Positions 16,555 to 25,080 of a stretch of 41,287 nucleotides of DNA are shown here, piece by piece. The notes under the pieces are model-generated. The model searched no databases, was not told where the DNA came from, and saw only the letters and a list, made by a program, of their open reading frames with translations. The stretch is from Candidatus Aminicenantota bacterium (GTDB lineage: Bacteria; Acidobacteriota; Aminicenantia; JAMOAD01): the NCBI GenBank assembly GCA_027067555.1, contig JAMOVU010000080.1:1-41287 (forward strand), written 5' to 3'. The position numbers and the translations under genes are program-made. The first letter of the stretch is position 1, and each line of letters opens with the position of its first letter.

Positions 16555-17429
16555 TCTTCCTTATTAGGAAGTAACAAAATAGGTATTTGAGACCGTGAAA
16601 CGATTTTTTCCGCTACACTTCCCATAAAGAATTTTGACAATCCCGATCGCGAATGAGTAGCTGTTATTATAAGATCGCTTTTTTTCTTTTTAGCATAATC
16701 CACTATTGCATCAGCCGCATCTATGGCTTTCACAATATTATACCTGGCTTTTGCTTTTACATCTTTTAAAGAATTATCCAACTTCTTTGAAATCTTTTGC
16801 ACTAATTTTTCCAATGTTTCAAAGGGAAACTCATACTCATAAAGTTCCATCACATGCAAAACATCAATCATGCTATCAAACTTTCTTGCTAAAACTTCCG
16901 CCCAGGCTAACTCTGTTTCCATTATAGGTTCCAAATCAACAGGAACAAGCATGTCTGAAAACTCCATTGTTCTCTTTTTTTTGGAGGAAAGAAATATAGG
17001 TTTTTTACAGTGATGAATTAATCGATTTGTAGTGCTTCCGAGCAATAATCTTTCCCAAAGCGGGTGACTTTTCTTTCCTATGAAAATCATGTCTATCTTA
17101 TTTTTTTCAGCACTCTCTATTATTTTCTCATAAGCTGCACCATCACTAATTATAATATCATCAAAACTTATCTTTTTTCTCTTTTCAATTGCCCTAATTT
17201 TTCTCACAGCAGCCTTATTTATTCTCATAAAATTGAGCTCCATCTCTTTTGAATCAACAAAAGCATCATCATAAATTAAAGGTGGTAGATTTGGTATTAC
17301 ATGAATAGCATAAAGCTTAGCATCAAAATTTTTCTTAAAGAAAAGTGCATAATCAAGCGCACTTAAGGATTCTCTGCTAAAATCCGTCGCCCACAAAATC
17401 TTTTTAATTCTTAATTTTTTCTTCATCAT
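16551..17429 (-). CDS. Tandem universal stress protein (two UspA domains)
   Basis: 292 aa with two Usp domains. Domain 1 (about 8-150) starts KKILWATDFSRESLSALDYA and ends near LLLGSTTNRLIHHCKKPIF. Domain 2 (about 155-292) starts MLVPVDLEPIMETELAWAEV and ends THSRSGLSKFFMGSVAEKI then PILLLP. The nucleotide-binding loop is only partly canonical (GS retained in both, upstream Gly spacing altered). It is probably a cytoplasmic stress-response nucleotide-binding protein; specific role unknown. It lies 9 bp after the FHA gene and overlaps dprA by 4 bp. Confidence 0.85.
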   Translation of the reverse strand: MMKKKLRIKKILWATDFSRESLSALDYALFFKKNFDAKLYAIHVIPNLPPLIYDDAFVDSKEMELNFMRINKAAVRKIRAIEKRKKISFDDIIISDGAAYEKIIESAEKNKIDMIFIGKKSHPLWERLLLGSTTNRLIHHCKKPIFLSSKKKRTMEFSDMLVPVDLEPIMETELAWAEVLARKFDSMIDVLHVMELYEYEFPFETLEKLVQKISKKLDNSLKDVKAKARYNIVKAIDAADAIVDYAKKKKSDLIITATHSRSGLSKFFMGSVAEKIVSRSQIPILLLPNKED

Positions 17430-17438
17430 AGCCTCCCA

Positions 17439-18188
17439 TTATTGCACTATCTCAAAGATAGCTTCAATATTACAAAATTTCACCATATCTCCGTTTTTTA
17501 ATTTATAGGGGATATTCTCTTTTAACTTCTCTCCATTTAAAAAAGTCCCATTTAACACACCTAACTCCTCTTTTATAAAAAATTCATTTTGATCATAAAA
17601 TATTACTGCATGTTTTCTTGATATGTACTTTCCCTTATCTTCAGCGGAAAGATCTATATCAGGTACATAGTTCATAGATAAAACTTTTCTTCCTATTGTA
17701 TTCACCACATTCTTAATAGGAACTTTTCTGTTTGATGGCACAATTCTTAAGAATGCTTTAACATGTGGAGGAAGTTCTTTTCTATCCTTTGTCTCCAATT
17801 TATCTGTCTCAATTTTAGGTAATTTTAAATTTTTAAATAATGTTTCAAGAGAAAATAATCTTTCGGAATACTTCTTTAAAATTGAAAGGGAAATTTCCGG
17901 ATCTTTAATAATTATTTCATTTAATATTTGAGGAGGAAGCTCAACAACTCTTGTATTATCCTCTTCTACAAAAGCAGTATAAAAACGAGGGGTATTGATT
18001 AAAGTGGAAGGAACTCCTATTATATCTCCCTTTTTAGCCTCATCAACAAGAATATAATTATCATCCTTAAACCTTTTCAACAAAATAGTTCCTGATTGAA
18101 TCACATAAGCCCCTTTTGCAGGATCACCTTCCTTAAAAAGTATCTCTCCTTTATTAAGAATTTTTGTTAACTTTTGCCACTTTGTCAT
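17439..18188 (-). CDS. Cyclic-nucleotide-binding-like + FHA domain protein
   Basis: 249 aa. The N-terminal Crp-like cNMP-binding jelly roll (about 8-115) shows GEILFKEGDPAKGAYVIQSG and KKGDIIGVP. A C-terminal FHA domain (about 160-249) shows GKYISRKHAVIFYD, then LGVLNGTFLNGEKL and LKNGDMVKF, the motifs that bind phosphothreonine peptides. No DNA-binding helix-turn-helix is present, so it is a signal-integrating adaptor rather than a Crp-type regulator. It overlaps the motB stop by 4 bp, suggesting a link to the stator proteins or to kinase signalling. Confidence 0.88.
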   Translation of the reverse strand: MTKWQKLTKILNKGEILFKEGDPAKGAYVIQSGTILLKRFKDDNYILVDEAKKGDIIGVPSTLINTPRFYTAFVEEDNTRVVELPPQILNEIIIKDPEISLSILKKYSERLFSLETLFKNLKLPKIETDKLETKDRKELPPHVKAFLRIVPSNRKVPIKNVVNTIGRKVLSMNYVPDIDLSAEDKGKYISRKHAVIFYDQNEFFIKEELGVLNGTFLNGEKLKENIPYKLKNGDMVKFCNIEAIFEIVQ

Positions 18189-18892
18189 TGGATTAAAAAT
18201 TGGATATTAACTCTTCTGTTTTTACTCCTATGCTCAGGAGTATCATTGGGGAATAAAGGTCTTGTATCCGCAAACCCTTCAGCTCTAAATCTCTTTGAAT
18301 TCAACTTTCCTGTTTCAATAAAAAACCTAACAACCGACCCTGCTCGCGCAGAAGAAAGTTCCCAGTTTGAGGGATATTTATCACTCTTAATCGGAAGATT
18401 ATCAGTATGTCCTTCAACAACTATCTCATAGGGAGAACTTTTTATTATCGGTATTAATTTTTTAAACAATCTCTTTGCAGGCTCTTTAAGTTTTGCTTCT
18501 CCCGGATCAAACATTACAGAACCCTTTATCTGTAAGAGCACACCTCTGTCATTCTTTATAACGGAAACTTCGCCTTCAAGATTTTCCTGAGCAATAGCTT
18601 GTTCAAGTAAATTCAAGAGAGCCTCCTTTTTCTTTTCTCTTGCAGCCTCCGCACTTCCCATTAAATCAATAGGTGTTTTCTGCCCAAGCCGGGTTAAAAT
18701 AACCTTTTCAGTCTGCACACCAAATGCTTTTTCCACAGAGCCTAATAATTCTTTAAATTTTTGAATATCCATATTTGAAAAAGACAAAAGCATAATAAAA
18801 AAGGTTAGAAGAAGACTCATCATATCCCCAAAAGTAACGACCCAACCGGGTACACCCTTTGGACATTCACATTTTTTCTCTTCGTCTCCCAT
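18185..18892 (-). CDS. motB: MotB-like stator/OmpA-domain protein
   Basis: 235 aa inner-membrane protein with one N-terminal TM segment. VPGWVVTFGDMMSLLLTFFI contains the conserved proton-carrying Asp (FGD). The C-terminal OmpA-like peptidoglycan-binding domain (about 120-235) contains VEGHTDNLPI and YPSNWELSSARAGSVVRFF, then NRRVNIQF. With the adjacent MotA it should form an ion-driven stator. No flagellar genes are in the window, so it could drive flagella or another ExbB/TolQ-like or gliding-type machine. The start shares one base with the motA stop. Confidence 0.88.
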   Translation of the reverse strand: MGDEEKKCECPKGVPGWVVTFGDMMSLLLTFFIMLLSFSNMDIQKFKELLGSVEKAFGVQTEKVILTRLGQKTPIDLMGSAEAAREKKKEALLNLLEQAIAQENLEGEVSVIKNDRGVLLQIKGSVMFDPGEAKLKEPAKRLFKKLIPIIKSSPYEIVVEGHTDNLPIKSDKYPSNWELSSARAGSVVRFFIETGKLNSKRFRAEGFADTRPLFPNDTPEHRSKNRRVNIQFLIQ

Positions 18893-19674
18893 TATTTACC
18901 TTTTTTTCTCTTTTGTGCCTCTTCAACTTTTGCTCTTGATTTGGGATCAAGAAATGAGGCTAATTTTTCCTGGACCACAGCGGGGTGATCACCCTGAGCT
19001 ATTGAAAGAATACCCTGAATTATCAGTCTTTTTTGTAAACTCTCTAAATTTCCATATATTTTTAATTTGTTTGCTAATGGTAAGAACAAAGCATTTGCTA
19101 AAAGAGCTCCATAAAGAGTTGTTAAAATAGCAACAGCCATACCGGGTCCGATAGCTTTAGGGTCATCCATTTTGGTTAACATAGCAACAAGCCCGATAAG
19201 TGTACCTATCATTCCAAAAGCAGGTGCACTATCACCAAGCTCCTCAAGCATTGATCTTCCTGCATCATGCCTCTCTTCCATTGAACTTAATTCTATTTTT
19301 AAAATTGACTCTATCAATTCAGGCTCAACACCGTCTATTGCCAGCTGAATTCCTTTTTTCAAAAAAGGATGGTCTATTTTCACCTTTTCAAGACCCAATA
19401 TTCCACTTTTTTTCGCTTCAACTGCAAGGGAAATAATATCATCTATGAGTTTTTCCGTAGGCTCTACCTTGTTGAAGATAGCTTTCATCATTACCCCTAT
19501 CATCCCTGTCAATTTATTCATTGGAAATTTCATAAAGAGAGCCCCAAAAGCACCTCCGAAAACAATCATCACAGAACCAACATCTATATATGCTGAAAGA
19601 CCCGCACCCGAGGCTATTGCAAAAATAACTAACCCCCATGCCATTACCAAACCGATAACAGATGCTATATCCAT
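18892..19674 (-). CDS. motA: MotA-like stator protein
   Basis: 260 aa inner-membrane protein with four TM segments: MDIASVIGLVMAWGLVIFAI, VGSVMIVFGGAFGALFM, and two in the C-terminal half (SAPAFGMIGTLIGLVAML, then AVAILTTLYGALLANALFLPL). The MotA/TolQ/ExbB signature with the Pro after GDSA is present. The cytoplasmic loop carries charged residues as expected for rotor contact. First gene of the operon with its own promoter just upstream; RBS AAAGGAGAG. Confidence 0.9.
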   Translation of the reverse strand: MDIASVIGLVMAWGLVIFAIASGAGLSAYIDVGSVMIVFGGAFGALFMKFPMNKLTGMIGVMMKAIFNKVEPTEKLIDDIISLAVEAKKSGILGLEKVKIDHPFLKKGIQLAIDGVEPELIESILKIELSSMEERHDAGRSMLEELGDSAPAFGMIGTLIGLVAMLTKMDDPKAIGPGMAVAILTTLYGALLANALFLPLANKLKIYGNLESLQKRLIIQGILSIAQGDHPAVVQEKLASFLDPKSRAKVEEAQKRKKGK

Positions 19675-19699
19675 TTTATCTCTCCTTTATTAATTTTAT

Positions 19700-19728
19700 A
19701 TTGAACAAAATAATAAGGGTTTTGTCAA
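19700..19728 (-). promoter_or_regulatory. Promoter of the motA operon
   Basis: On the minus strand TTGACA (19728-19723), a 17-bp spacer and TTCAAT (19705-19700), only about 18 bp after the MATE gene stop. The -35 is perfect and the -10 matches four of six bases. Confidence 0.5.
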
Positions 19729-19745
19729 GGCTTACATTATTATGT

Positions 19746-21167
19746 TTATCCGTTAGCATCCTCAACTATCTCTTCTATCTCGGAACCTATTATTTTTTCT
19801 CTCCTTTTTATAACAGGAACCTGCCAGCTACCTTTTAAATATAAAACAAACATAAAAGCGGCCACAAAAATGTTAGAAGATAACATCCCTAACCAAACTC
19901 CATAGTGCCCCAGGTTAAATTTCAAAGCAAGAAGCCACACCAATGGTAATCTTACTATCCAAATCCTTAAAAGAGAAGTAATCATTACAGGCATTGTATG
20001 CCCCGAACCTTGAAATGCCCCAGCATAAATTCTGAAAATAGCAAAGAAAATCACAGAAGGTGCAACTATATAAAACATCTTTGCCCCTATTTCCTGAACA
20101 AGTGTATCTCCGGGGATAAAAAAAATCATTATATATTTTCCATAATAAGCAATCAAAATCATAGCCGGGATTAAAAAGCCCAAAATTATTTTTAAACCTA
20201 AAAAGACGGATTCCCTGGCTCTCTTTATTTTATCAGCACCTAAACTCTGTCCCACGATAGTCGTAATTGCAGATGAAATCCCAAGAGCAGGAAGCATAAA
20301 GAGGTGAACCATCCTAAATCCGATTCCTGCAGCTGCAACAACTGCACTTCCCAATGTATTAATCACCCCCTGAATAATAATAAAACCAACGGAGGATCCG
20401 GACATTCCCAATGAAGCGGGAAGGCCAACTTTAACAATTTTTTTAAAAATTTCCATATCAGGTTTTAAACATTCAAGAGTTAACTTAATCCCCTTCGTAC
20501 CTTTAAATAATTCATAAAGGCCTATAACAGAAGCTATTGCTCTGCTAATAATTGTTGCAATAGCAGCACCCAAAACCCCAAGAGCGGGAAAACCCAACCA
20601 ACCGAAAATCATAATCGGGTCAAGAATTAAATTAATTCCCACTGTAATAGCCTGGACTTTCAAAGGAGATATTGTATCCCCATAGCCATTTAGAACCCCC
20701 TGATAAATAAAAAATGGAACAGATGTTACGAGACCCAATAGCATTGCTCTAAAATATGTAAGAGTAGGTAAAAAAGCATCCTTAGGCGTTCTCAAAAGCT
20801 TTAAAAGAGGAGATGAGAAAAGATATCCTATAACACTCAAGAAAAATATCAAAATTAATAGGAAAAGTAAAAGATGTCCTGCAACCTGTCTTGCTTTTTT
20901 ATCTTCCTTTGCACCCGTATATTGTGCTACAAGAGAAGTACCGGCCATAGACATTCCCATTGCAAAAGAAATAATAAAAAAGATTAATTGAAATGAAATG
21001 AAAGGAGCTGCTAACTGAACCCTCCCTAATTTTCCAAGCCAGTAGGCATCTATTAGATTATAAAAAGTTTGAATAACTGAAGACAGAGCAAGTGGCCATC
21101 CTAAAAAAAGAATAGCTTTAAGTAGATTGCCCTCTAATATTTTATCTGACAGATCTTTTTGTTTCAT
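19746..21167 (-). CDS. MATE-family multidrug/metabolite exporter
   Basis: 473 aa, about 12 TM segments in two MatE repeats. The N-terminal region reads LLKAILFLGWPLALSSVIQTFYNLIDAYWLGKLG, typical of MATE proteins of the NorM/DinF group, with FAMGMSMAGTSLVAQYTGA and, in the second half, GISSAITTIVGQSLGADKIKRA. It couples Na+ or H+ entry to export of cationic drugs or metabolites; the substrate cannot be predicted. It lies 16 bp after tRNA-Lys on the same strand and may be cotranscribed with the tRNAs. Confidence 0.9.
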   Translation of the reverse strand: MKQKDLSDKILEGNLLKAILFLGWPLALSSVIQTFYNLIDAYWLGKLGRVQLAAPFISFQLIFFIISFAMGMSMAGTSLVAQYTGAKEDKKARQVAGHLLLFLLILIFFLSVIGYLFSSPLLKLLRTPKDAFLPTLTYFRAMLLGLVTSVPFFIYQGVLNGYGDTISPLKVQAITVGINLILDPIMIFGWLGFPALGVLGAAIATIISRAIASVIGLYELFKGTKGIKLTLECLKPDMEIFKKIVKVGLPASLGMSGSSVGFIIIQGVINTLGSAVVAAAGIGFRMVHLFMLPALGISSAITTIVGQSLGADKIKRARESVFLGLKIILGFLIPAMILIAYYGKYIMIFFIPGDTLVQEIGAKMFYIVAPSVIFFAIFRIYAGAFQGSGHTMPVMITSLLRIWIVRLPLVWLLALKFNLGHYGVWLGMLSSNIFVAAFMFVLYLKGSWQVPVIKRREKIIGSEIEEIVEDANG

Positions 21168-21183
21168 TCAGAATTAAAAAAAG

Positions 21184-21256
21184 TGACCCGTGCAGGGATC
21201 GAACCTGCGACCCTCTGATTAAGAGTCAGATGCTCTACCAGCTGAGCTAACGGGCC
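21184..21256 (-). tRNA. tRNA-Lys (CTT)
   Basis: 73 nt on the minus strand. Acceptor GGCCCGT / ACGGGTC, D-arm GCTCAGCTGGTAGAGC, anticodon loop CTCTTAA (anticodon CTT), T-arm GCAGG-TTCGATC-CCTGC, discriminator A. CCA is not encoded; a T7 run follows. Confidence 0.95.
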
Positions 21257-21267
21257 ACCACTCTAAA

Positions 21268-21341
21268 CACGCCCGGCAGGACTCGAACCTGCAGCCTGCG
21301 GATTCGAAGTCCGACGCTCTGTCCAGTTGAGCTACGGGCGC
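21268..21341 (-). tRNA. tRNA-Arg (TCG)
   Basis: 74 nt on the minus strand. Acceptor GCGCCCG / CGGGCGT (with a G-U first pair), D-arm GCTCAACTGGACAGAGC, anticodon loop CTTCGAA (anticodon TCG), T-arm GCAGG-TTCGAGT-CCTGC, discriminator G. CCA not encoded. It lies 11 nt upstream of tRNA-Lys. Confidence 0.95.
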
Positions 21342-21468
21342 ATTGAAAAAGTTCTCAATTTTATAACATTTACAAAATTTTTTCAATACTACCTTAATCT
21401 TCGGTTATTGAAAGTAAAAACATACTCCAGTAATAAAACCCCAAAAATGTCGTTTTCCCGACTTTATT

Positions 21469-21486
21469 GTAAGAATTAATTCTTAC
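21469..21486. promoter_or_regulatory. Perfect 18-bp palindrome in a divergent intergenic region
   Basis: GTAAGAATTAATTCTTAC lies between the tRNA pair (minus) and the Kre9-like gene (plus). It could be an operator or a weak terminator; no T-run on either side. The rest of 21342-21580 shows nothing recognisable. Confidence 0.35.
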
Positions 21487-21580
21487 TTTACAAAAGAGAA
21501 TTAGAAGGTTAAATGATTTCCCATGTGGTATGGAATTTGATGCTTCTTTATTTTAATCAAAAAACGTCGGAGAGAAAAAA

Positions 21581-22249
21581 ATGAAAAAAATTAATTTTAT
21601 TTTAATTTTAATTTTTCTAACTTCCGCTTTCATCTTCTCCAAAAGCATAACAATTATATCTCCTTCAAAAAATACTACCTGGTATATCGGTGATTCTTAC
21701 AAAATTACTTGGAGAGCATACAAAATCCCCAAATCGGAGATATTAAAAGTTGAAATCCTAAAAAATAATTTTCCCGTTTATCAAAAACTTACATCAAACA
21801 AGAGATTCTATTATCTCACTATCCCCTCAAATTTCACAAGTGGACAATACAGAATAAGAATGAGTACAAAAGATAAAAAGATTACAAGTCTCAGTTATCC
21901 ATTTACAATCACTCGCTCTTCAAATCCAAGAGAAATTACAGTAATAAGCCCAAACGGAGGAGAAGTACTTTATAAAAACAACTTTTACAGAATAAAATGG
22001 AAATCCAACAGACTACAAGGAAACGTCAGGATAGCCCTTTATAAAAACGGAGCATTCTTAGGATATATAGCATCAAACCAACAAAAAAACGGCTCTTTTC
22101 TATGGAGAGCCCATGTACTGGGAAATGGATTTAAAATAAAAATTGACTCCACTGCAAATCATTCAATTTTCGACTTTAGCGATTCTCCCTTTTCCATTGT
22201 TAAAAAAGATCCGAGACTGATAAAGCCAAGAACAAATATTAAACATTAA
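21581..22249 (+). CDS. Secreted Kre9/KNH-like Ig-fold repeat protein
   Basis: 222 aa with a signal peptide (KKINFILILIFLTSAFIFSK). Two tandem copies of the Kre9/Knh1-like N-terminal Ig-fold domain follow. Repeat 1 (about 22-108) has TIISPSKNTTWYIGDSYKIT and SGQYRIRMSTKDKK. Repeat 2 (about 114-205) has VISPNGGEVLYKNNFYRIKW and GNGFKIKIDS. These modules are found in bacterial surface and secreted proteins and probably bind polysaccharide or protein; no catalytic residues. The RBS is GGAGAG. It is monocistronic by spacing. Confidence 0.7.
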   Translation: MKKINFILILIFLTSAFIFSKSITIISPSKNTTWYIGDSYKITWRAYKIPKSEILKVEILKNNFPVYQKLTSNKRFYYLTIPSNFTSGQYRIRMSTKDKKITSLSYPFTITRSSNPREITVISPNGGEVLYKNNFYRIKWKSNRLQGNVRIALYKNGAFLGYIASNQQKNGSFLWRAHVLGNGFKIKIDSTANHSIFDFSDSPFSIVKKDPRLIKPRTNIKH

Positions 22250-22553
22250 AAAATATCTATAAATAGAATATTTAAGTATGTTTTAGAAGACTATTTTCAA
22301 AATTTCTTTAGTAAGAGATTCTCTCTTAAGTAAAATGTTTTACTTTATTCCAACAAACAATTAATTTTCCAAAATAATAGAAACCTCATTAATTTTAGTT
22401 TTTTTATAAGGAGAAAGTTTTAAAATAAATGTACTATCAAATTAATAAAAATTTAAAAAAATGTTTCTTTTCTTTTTAGATTTAGAATTCCTCTATGGAA
22501 AATAAGCCAACAGGGTTGTATAATAAGTTTTAAAAAAACTAAAAGGAGTTGCT
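22250..22553. other. Intergenic, nothing recognised
   Basis: 304 bp of very AT-rich sequence upstream of uvrA. I see no gene, no convincing terminator and no clear promoter; only the AAAGGAG ribosome binding site before the uvrA TTG start at its end. Confidence 0.6.
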
Positions 22554-25028
22554 TTGAAACACCTTACAATTAAAGGAGCAAACCAGAATAATTTAAAAAA
22601 CATTTCACTTAAAATACCTAAAAATACATTCATAGTAATAACAGGTGTTTCAGGCTCGGGAAAGTCTTCCCTTGCTTATGATACAATTTTTTCCGAAGGC
22701 GAGAGAAGATACCTTTCCACTCTTTCCCTTTATGCAAGACAATTTTTAAAACAAATAGAAAGAGCTGATGTGGAAAGCATTCAAGGGCTCTCTCCTACAA
22801 TTTCAGTTGAGCAAAAAACAATTGCCCCTAATCCAAGATCCACTGTTGGATCTGTCTCGGAAATTTACGATTATTTAAGGCTTCTTTTCGCAAAGATTGG
22901 AGATGTCCATTGCCCTGTTTGTGGTGAAAAAATCAATAAAACATCTGAAAAGGAGCTCTTTGATTTTATATTAAGGAATTACTCTCAGCAAAAAATAAGA
23001 ATTCTCGCTCCTATGATAATAGGAAGAAAAGGCGAGTTTGGCAAACTATTTGAAAAATTAAGAAAAGAGGGCTACACAAGAGTAAAGATAGATAGCGAAT
23101 GGATTGAGCTTGAGGATGTTGAAAAACTTAATAAAAATTATGAGCACAACATTAGTGTTTTAATTGATTCTATAAAGGTCACAAAAGATAAGGAAAATAG
23201 AATAAGAAAAGCTCTTCAGATAGCAACAGAGCTCACATCCAACAGAGTTTCCATTGAATATAATAATAAAGAGGAGATTTTTACAACAGAATACTTTTGT
23301 CCTAAATGCGGAATATCAGTGAAAACACCGGAGCCAAGAGATTTTTCCTATAACTCTCCCTATGGCTACTGTCCTGTCTGTAAAGGTTTAGGCTTTATTA
23401 TCAGAGAAGGAAGAGGAGATAGTTTTGAGGTTAAAGGTGTTTGTCCTGCATGCAAAGGGGACAGACTTAACAAAAACTCATTAAATATAAAAATCAATGG
23501 TAAAAACATTGCATACTATAGTAAAATCTCTATAGGAAAGCTAAGAGAAAAAATCAACTCATTAAATTTTGAGGGTAAGAAAAAAGAAATAGCGGAAAAA
23601 ATATTATCCGAGCTAAAGACGAAATTTGAAATAATGAAAAAGCTTTCCCTTGATTATCTCACACTCTTCCGACCTGTTTATTCCCTCTCGGGGGGAGAGG
23701 CTCAAAGGATAAGACTCGCCTCACAATTGGGACTGAATCTCAGAGGTGTTATTTATATTTTGGATGAACCGAGTATAGGGCTTCACCCCTATGATCACAA
23801 AAAGCTTTTATCAGTATTAAAAGAATTAAAAGAAAAGAAAAATACAATTATCGTCGTGGAACACGATGAAGAAACCATAAGAAATGCAGAGTATATAGTG
23901 GATATGGGACCGGGAGGAGGAGAAAAAGGTGGGAAGATATTATTTTCCGGATATTTGAATGATTTTTTAAAATCTGAAACTTTAACTTCAAAATACATAA
24001 GAAGAGAAAAATCCCCCTATCTAAAAAAGGAGAAAGAGTTTAAACCTAACGAGTGGATAATTATAAAGGGAGCGAAAGCACATAATTTGAAAAATATTAA
24101 TGTAAAAATTCCTCTGGGAGCAATAGTCTCAATTACAGGGGTTTCGGGCTCTGGCAAATCCTCTTTGATTTTTGATGTGCTCTATAAAAACTACTTAAAG
24201 TTTAAGAAAAAACAGGACTTCATAGATTGTGATGAAATAATAGGTCTGGAAAATATAAAAAGGATGCTATCCGTAGATCAATCCCCAATAGGGAAAAACA
24301 TAAGATCAACCCCTGCTACTTACACGGGAGTTTTTGAAGATATAAGAAAATTGTTTGCTATGCTCCCGGAATCAAGAGTTAGAGGTTATGACTCCTCTTT
24401 TTTCTCCTATAATGTATCAAAAGTCAGATGTGGGAAATGTGATGGAAAAGGATTAATAAAAATAGAGCTTGGACTTTTACCTCCTGTGTATGTAAAGTGT
24501 GAAGAATGTAATGGAAACAGATTTTCCGGAGAAATATTATCAATTAAATATAAAAATAAAAGCATAAGCGATATACTCGATTTTACAGTGGAAGAGGCAC
24601 TTGAACATTTTAAGAATATCCCATCCATAAAGAGAAAATTAAGTTTTCTAAATGAGATTGGAATGGGCTATATAAAATTGGGACAACCTACACCAAAACT
24701 TTCGGGAGGTGAATCCCAAAGAATAAAACTTGCCAAAGAATTGGGGAAAAATACAAAAGAGAAAATTGTTTATCTTCTTGATGAACCAAGTGTGGGGTTG
24801 CATTTTGATGATGTGAAAAAATTGTTAAAAACTTTAAGGAAATTCACAGAAAGAGGGGATACTGTCATTATAATTGAACATAATCCGGATATTATTTATA
24901 GTTCGGATTATGTAATAGATTTAGGACCGGAAGGGGGTGATAATGGTGGTTACCTTGTAGCAGAGGGAACTCCGGAAGAAATAATAAAAAACCCGGATTC
25001 AAAGACTTTAAAAAATTATACTCTTTAA
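22554..25028 (+). CDS. uvrA: UvrABC excinuclease subunit A, compact form
   Basis: 824 aa (UvrA is usually about 940). DNA-damage recognition ATPase of nucleotide excision repair. Two ABC modules: Walker A GVSGSGKSSLAYDTIFSEGE (about 32) and GVSGSGKSSLIFDVLY (about 530), with signatures LSGGEAQRIRLA (about 380) and LSGGESQRIKLA and both D-loops LDEPSIGLHP and LDEPSVGLHF. The UvrB-binding region is kept (APMIIGRKGEFGKLFEKLRK). Zn modules CPKC...CPVCKGLGF and CGKCDGKG...CEECNGNRF are present. The roughly 100-residue segment normally between CxxCxGLG and the following CPAC-G-RL motif is reduced to about 17 residues, explaining the short length. Start is TTG with RBS AAAGGAG. Confidence 0.93.
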   Translation: MKHLTIKGANQNNLKNISLKIPKNTFIVITGVSGSGKSSLAYDTIFSEGERRYLSTLSLYARQFLKQIERADVESIQGLSPTISVEQKTIAPNPRSTVGSVSEIYDYLRLLFAKIGDVHCPVCGEKINKTSEKELFDFILRNYSQQKIRILAPMIIGRKGEFGKLFEKLRKEGYTRVKIDSEWIELEDVEKLNKNYEHNISVLIDSIKVTKDKENRIRKALQIATELTSNRVSIEYNNKEEIFTTEYFCPKCGISVKTPEPRDFSYNSPYGYCPVCKGLGFIIREGRGDSFEVKGVCPACKGDRLNKNSLNIKINGKNIAYYSKISIGKLREKINSLNFEGKKKEIAEKILSELKTKFEIMKKLSLDYLTLFRPVYSLSGGEAQRIRLASQLGLNLRGVIYILDEPSIGLHPYDHKKLLSVLKELKEKKNTIIVVEHDEETIRNAEYIVDMGPGGGEKGGKILFSGYLNDFLKSETLTSKYIRREKSPYLKKEKEFKPNEWIIIKGAKAHNLKNINVKIPLGAIVSITGVSGSGKSSLIFDVLYKNYLKFKKKQDFIDCDEIIGLENIKRMLSVDQSPIGKNIRSTPATYTGVFEDIRKLFAMLPESRVRGYDSSFFSYNVSKVRCGKCDGKGLIKIELGLLPPVYVKCEECNGNRFSGEILSIKYKNKSISDILDFTVEEALEHFKNIPSIKRKLSFLNEIGMGYIKLGQPTPKLSGGESQRIKLAKELGKNTKEKIVYLLDEPSVGLHFDDVKKLLKTLRKFTERGDTVIIIEHNPDIIYSSDYVIDLGPEGGDNGGYLVAEGTPEEIIKNPDSKTLKNYTL

Positions 25029-25080
25029 AAAGTTTGGCATATTTTATTGACTTTAAAAAAATTTACAATTATATTAAAGA

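Noticed and set aside
16706-16927. Plus-strand ORF with His/Thr-rich segment in the Usp gene, and similar track ORFs inside dprA, motA, uvrA and others
   Set aside because: Shadows in other frames of clearly identified genes.
22254-22285. AT-rich inverted repeat after the Kre9-like gene as terminator
   Set aside because: Stem is entirely A-T and weak and no T-run follows.
22554-25028. Classification as UvrA2
   Set aside because: UvrA2 lacks the UvrB-binding domain, but the corresponding motif (APMIIGRKGEF...) is present here.
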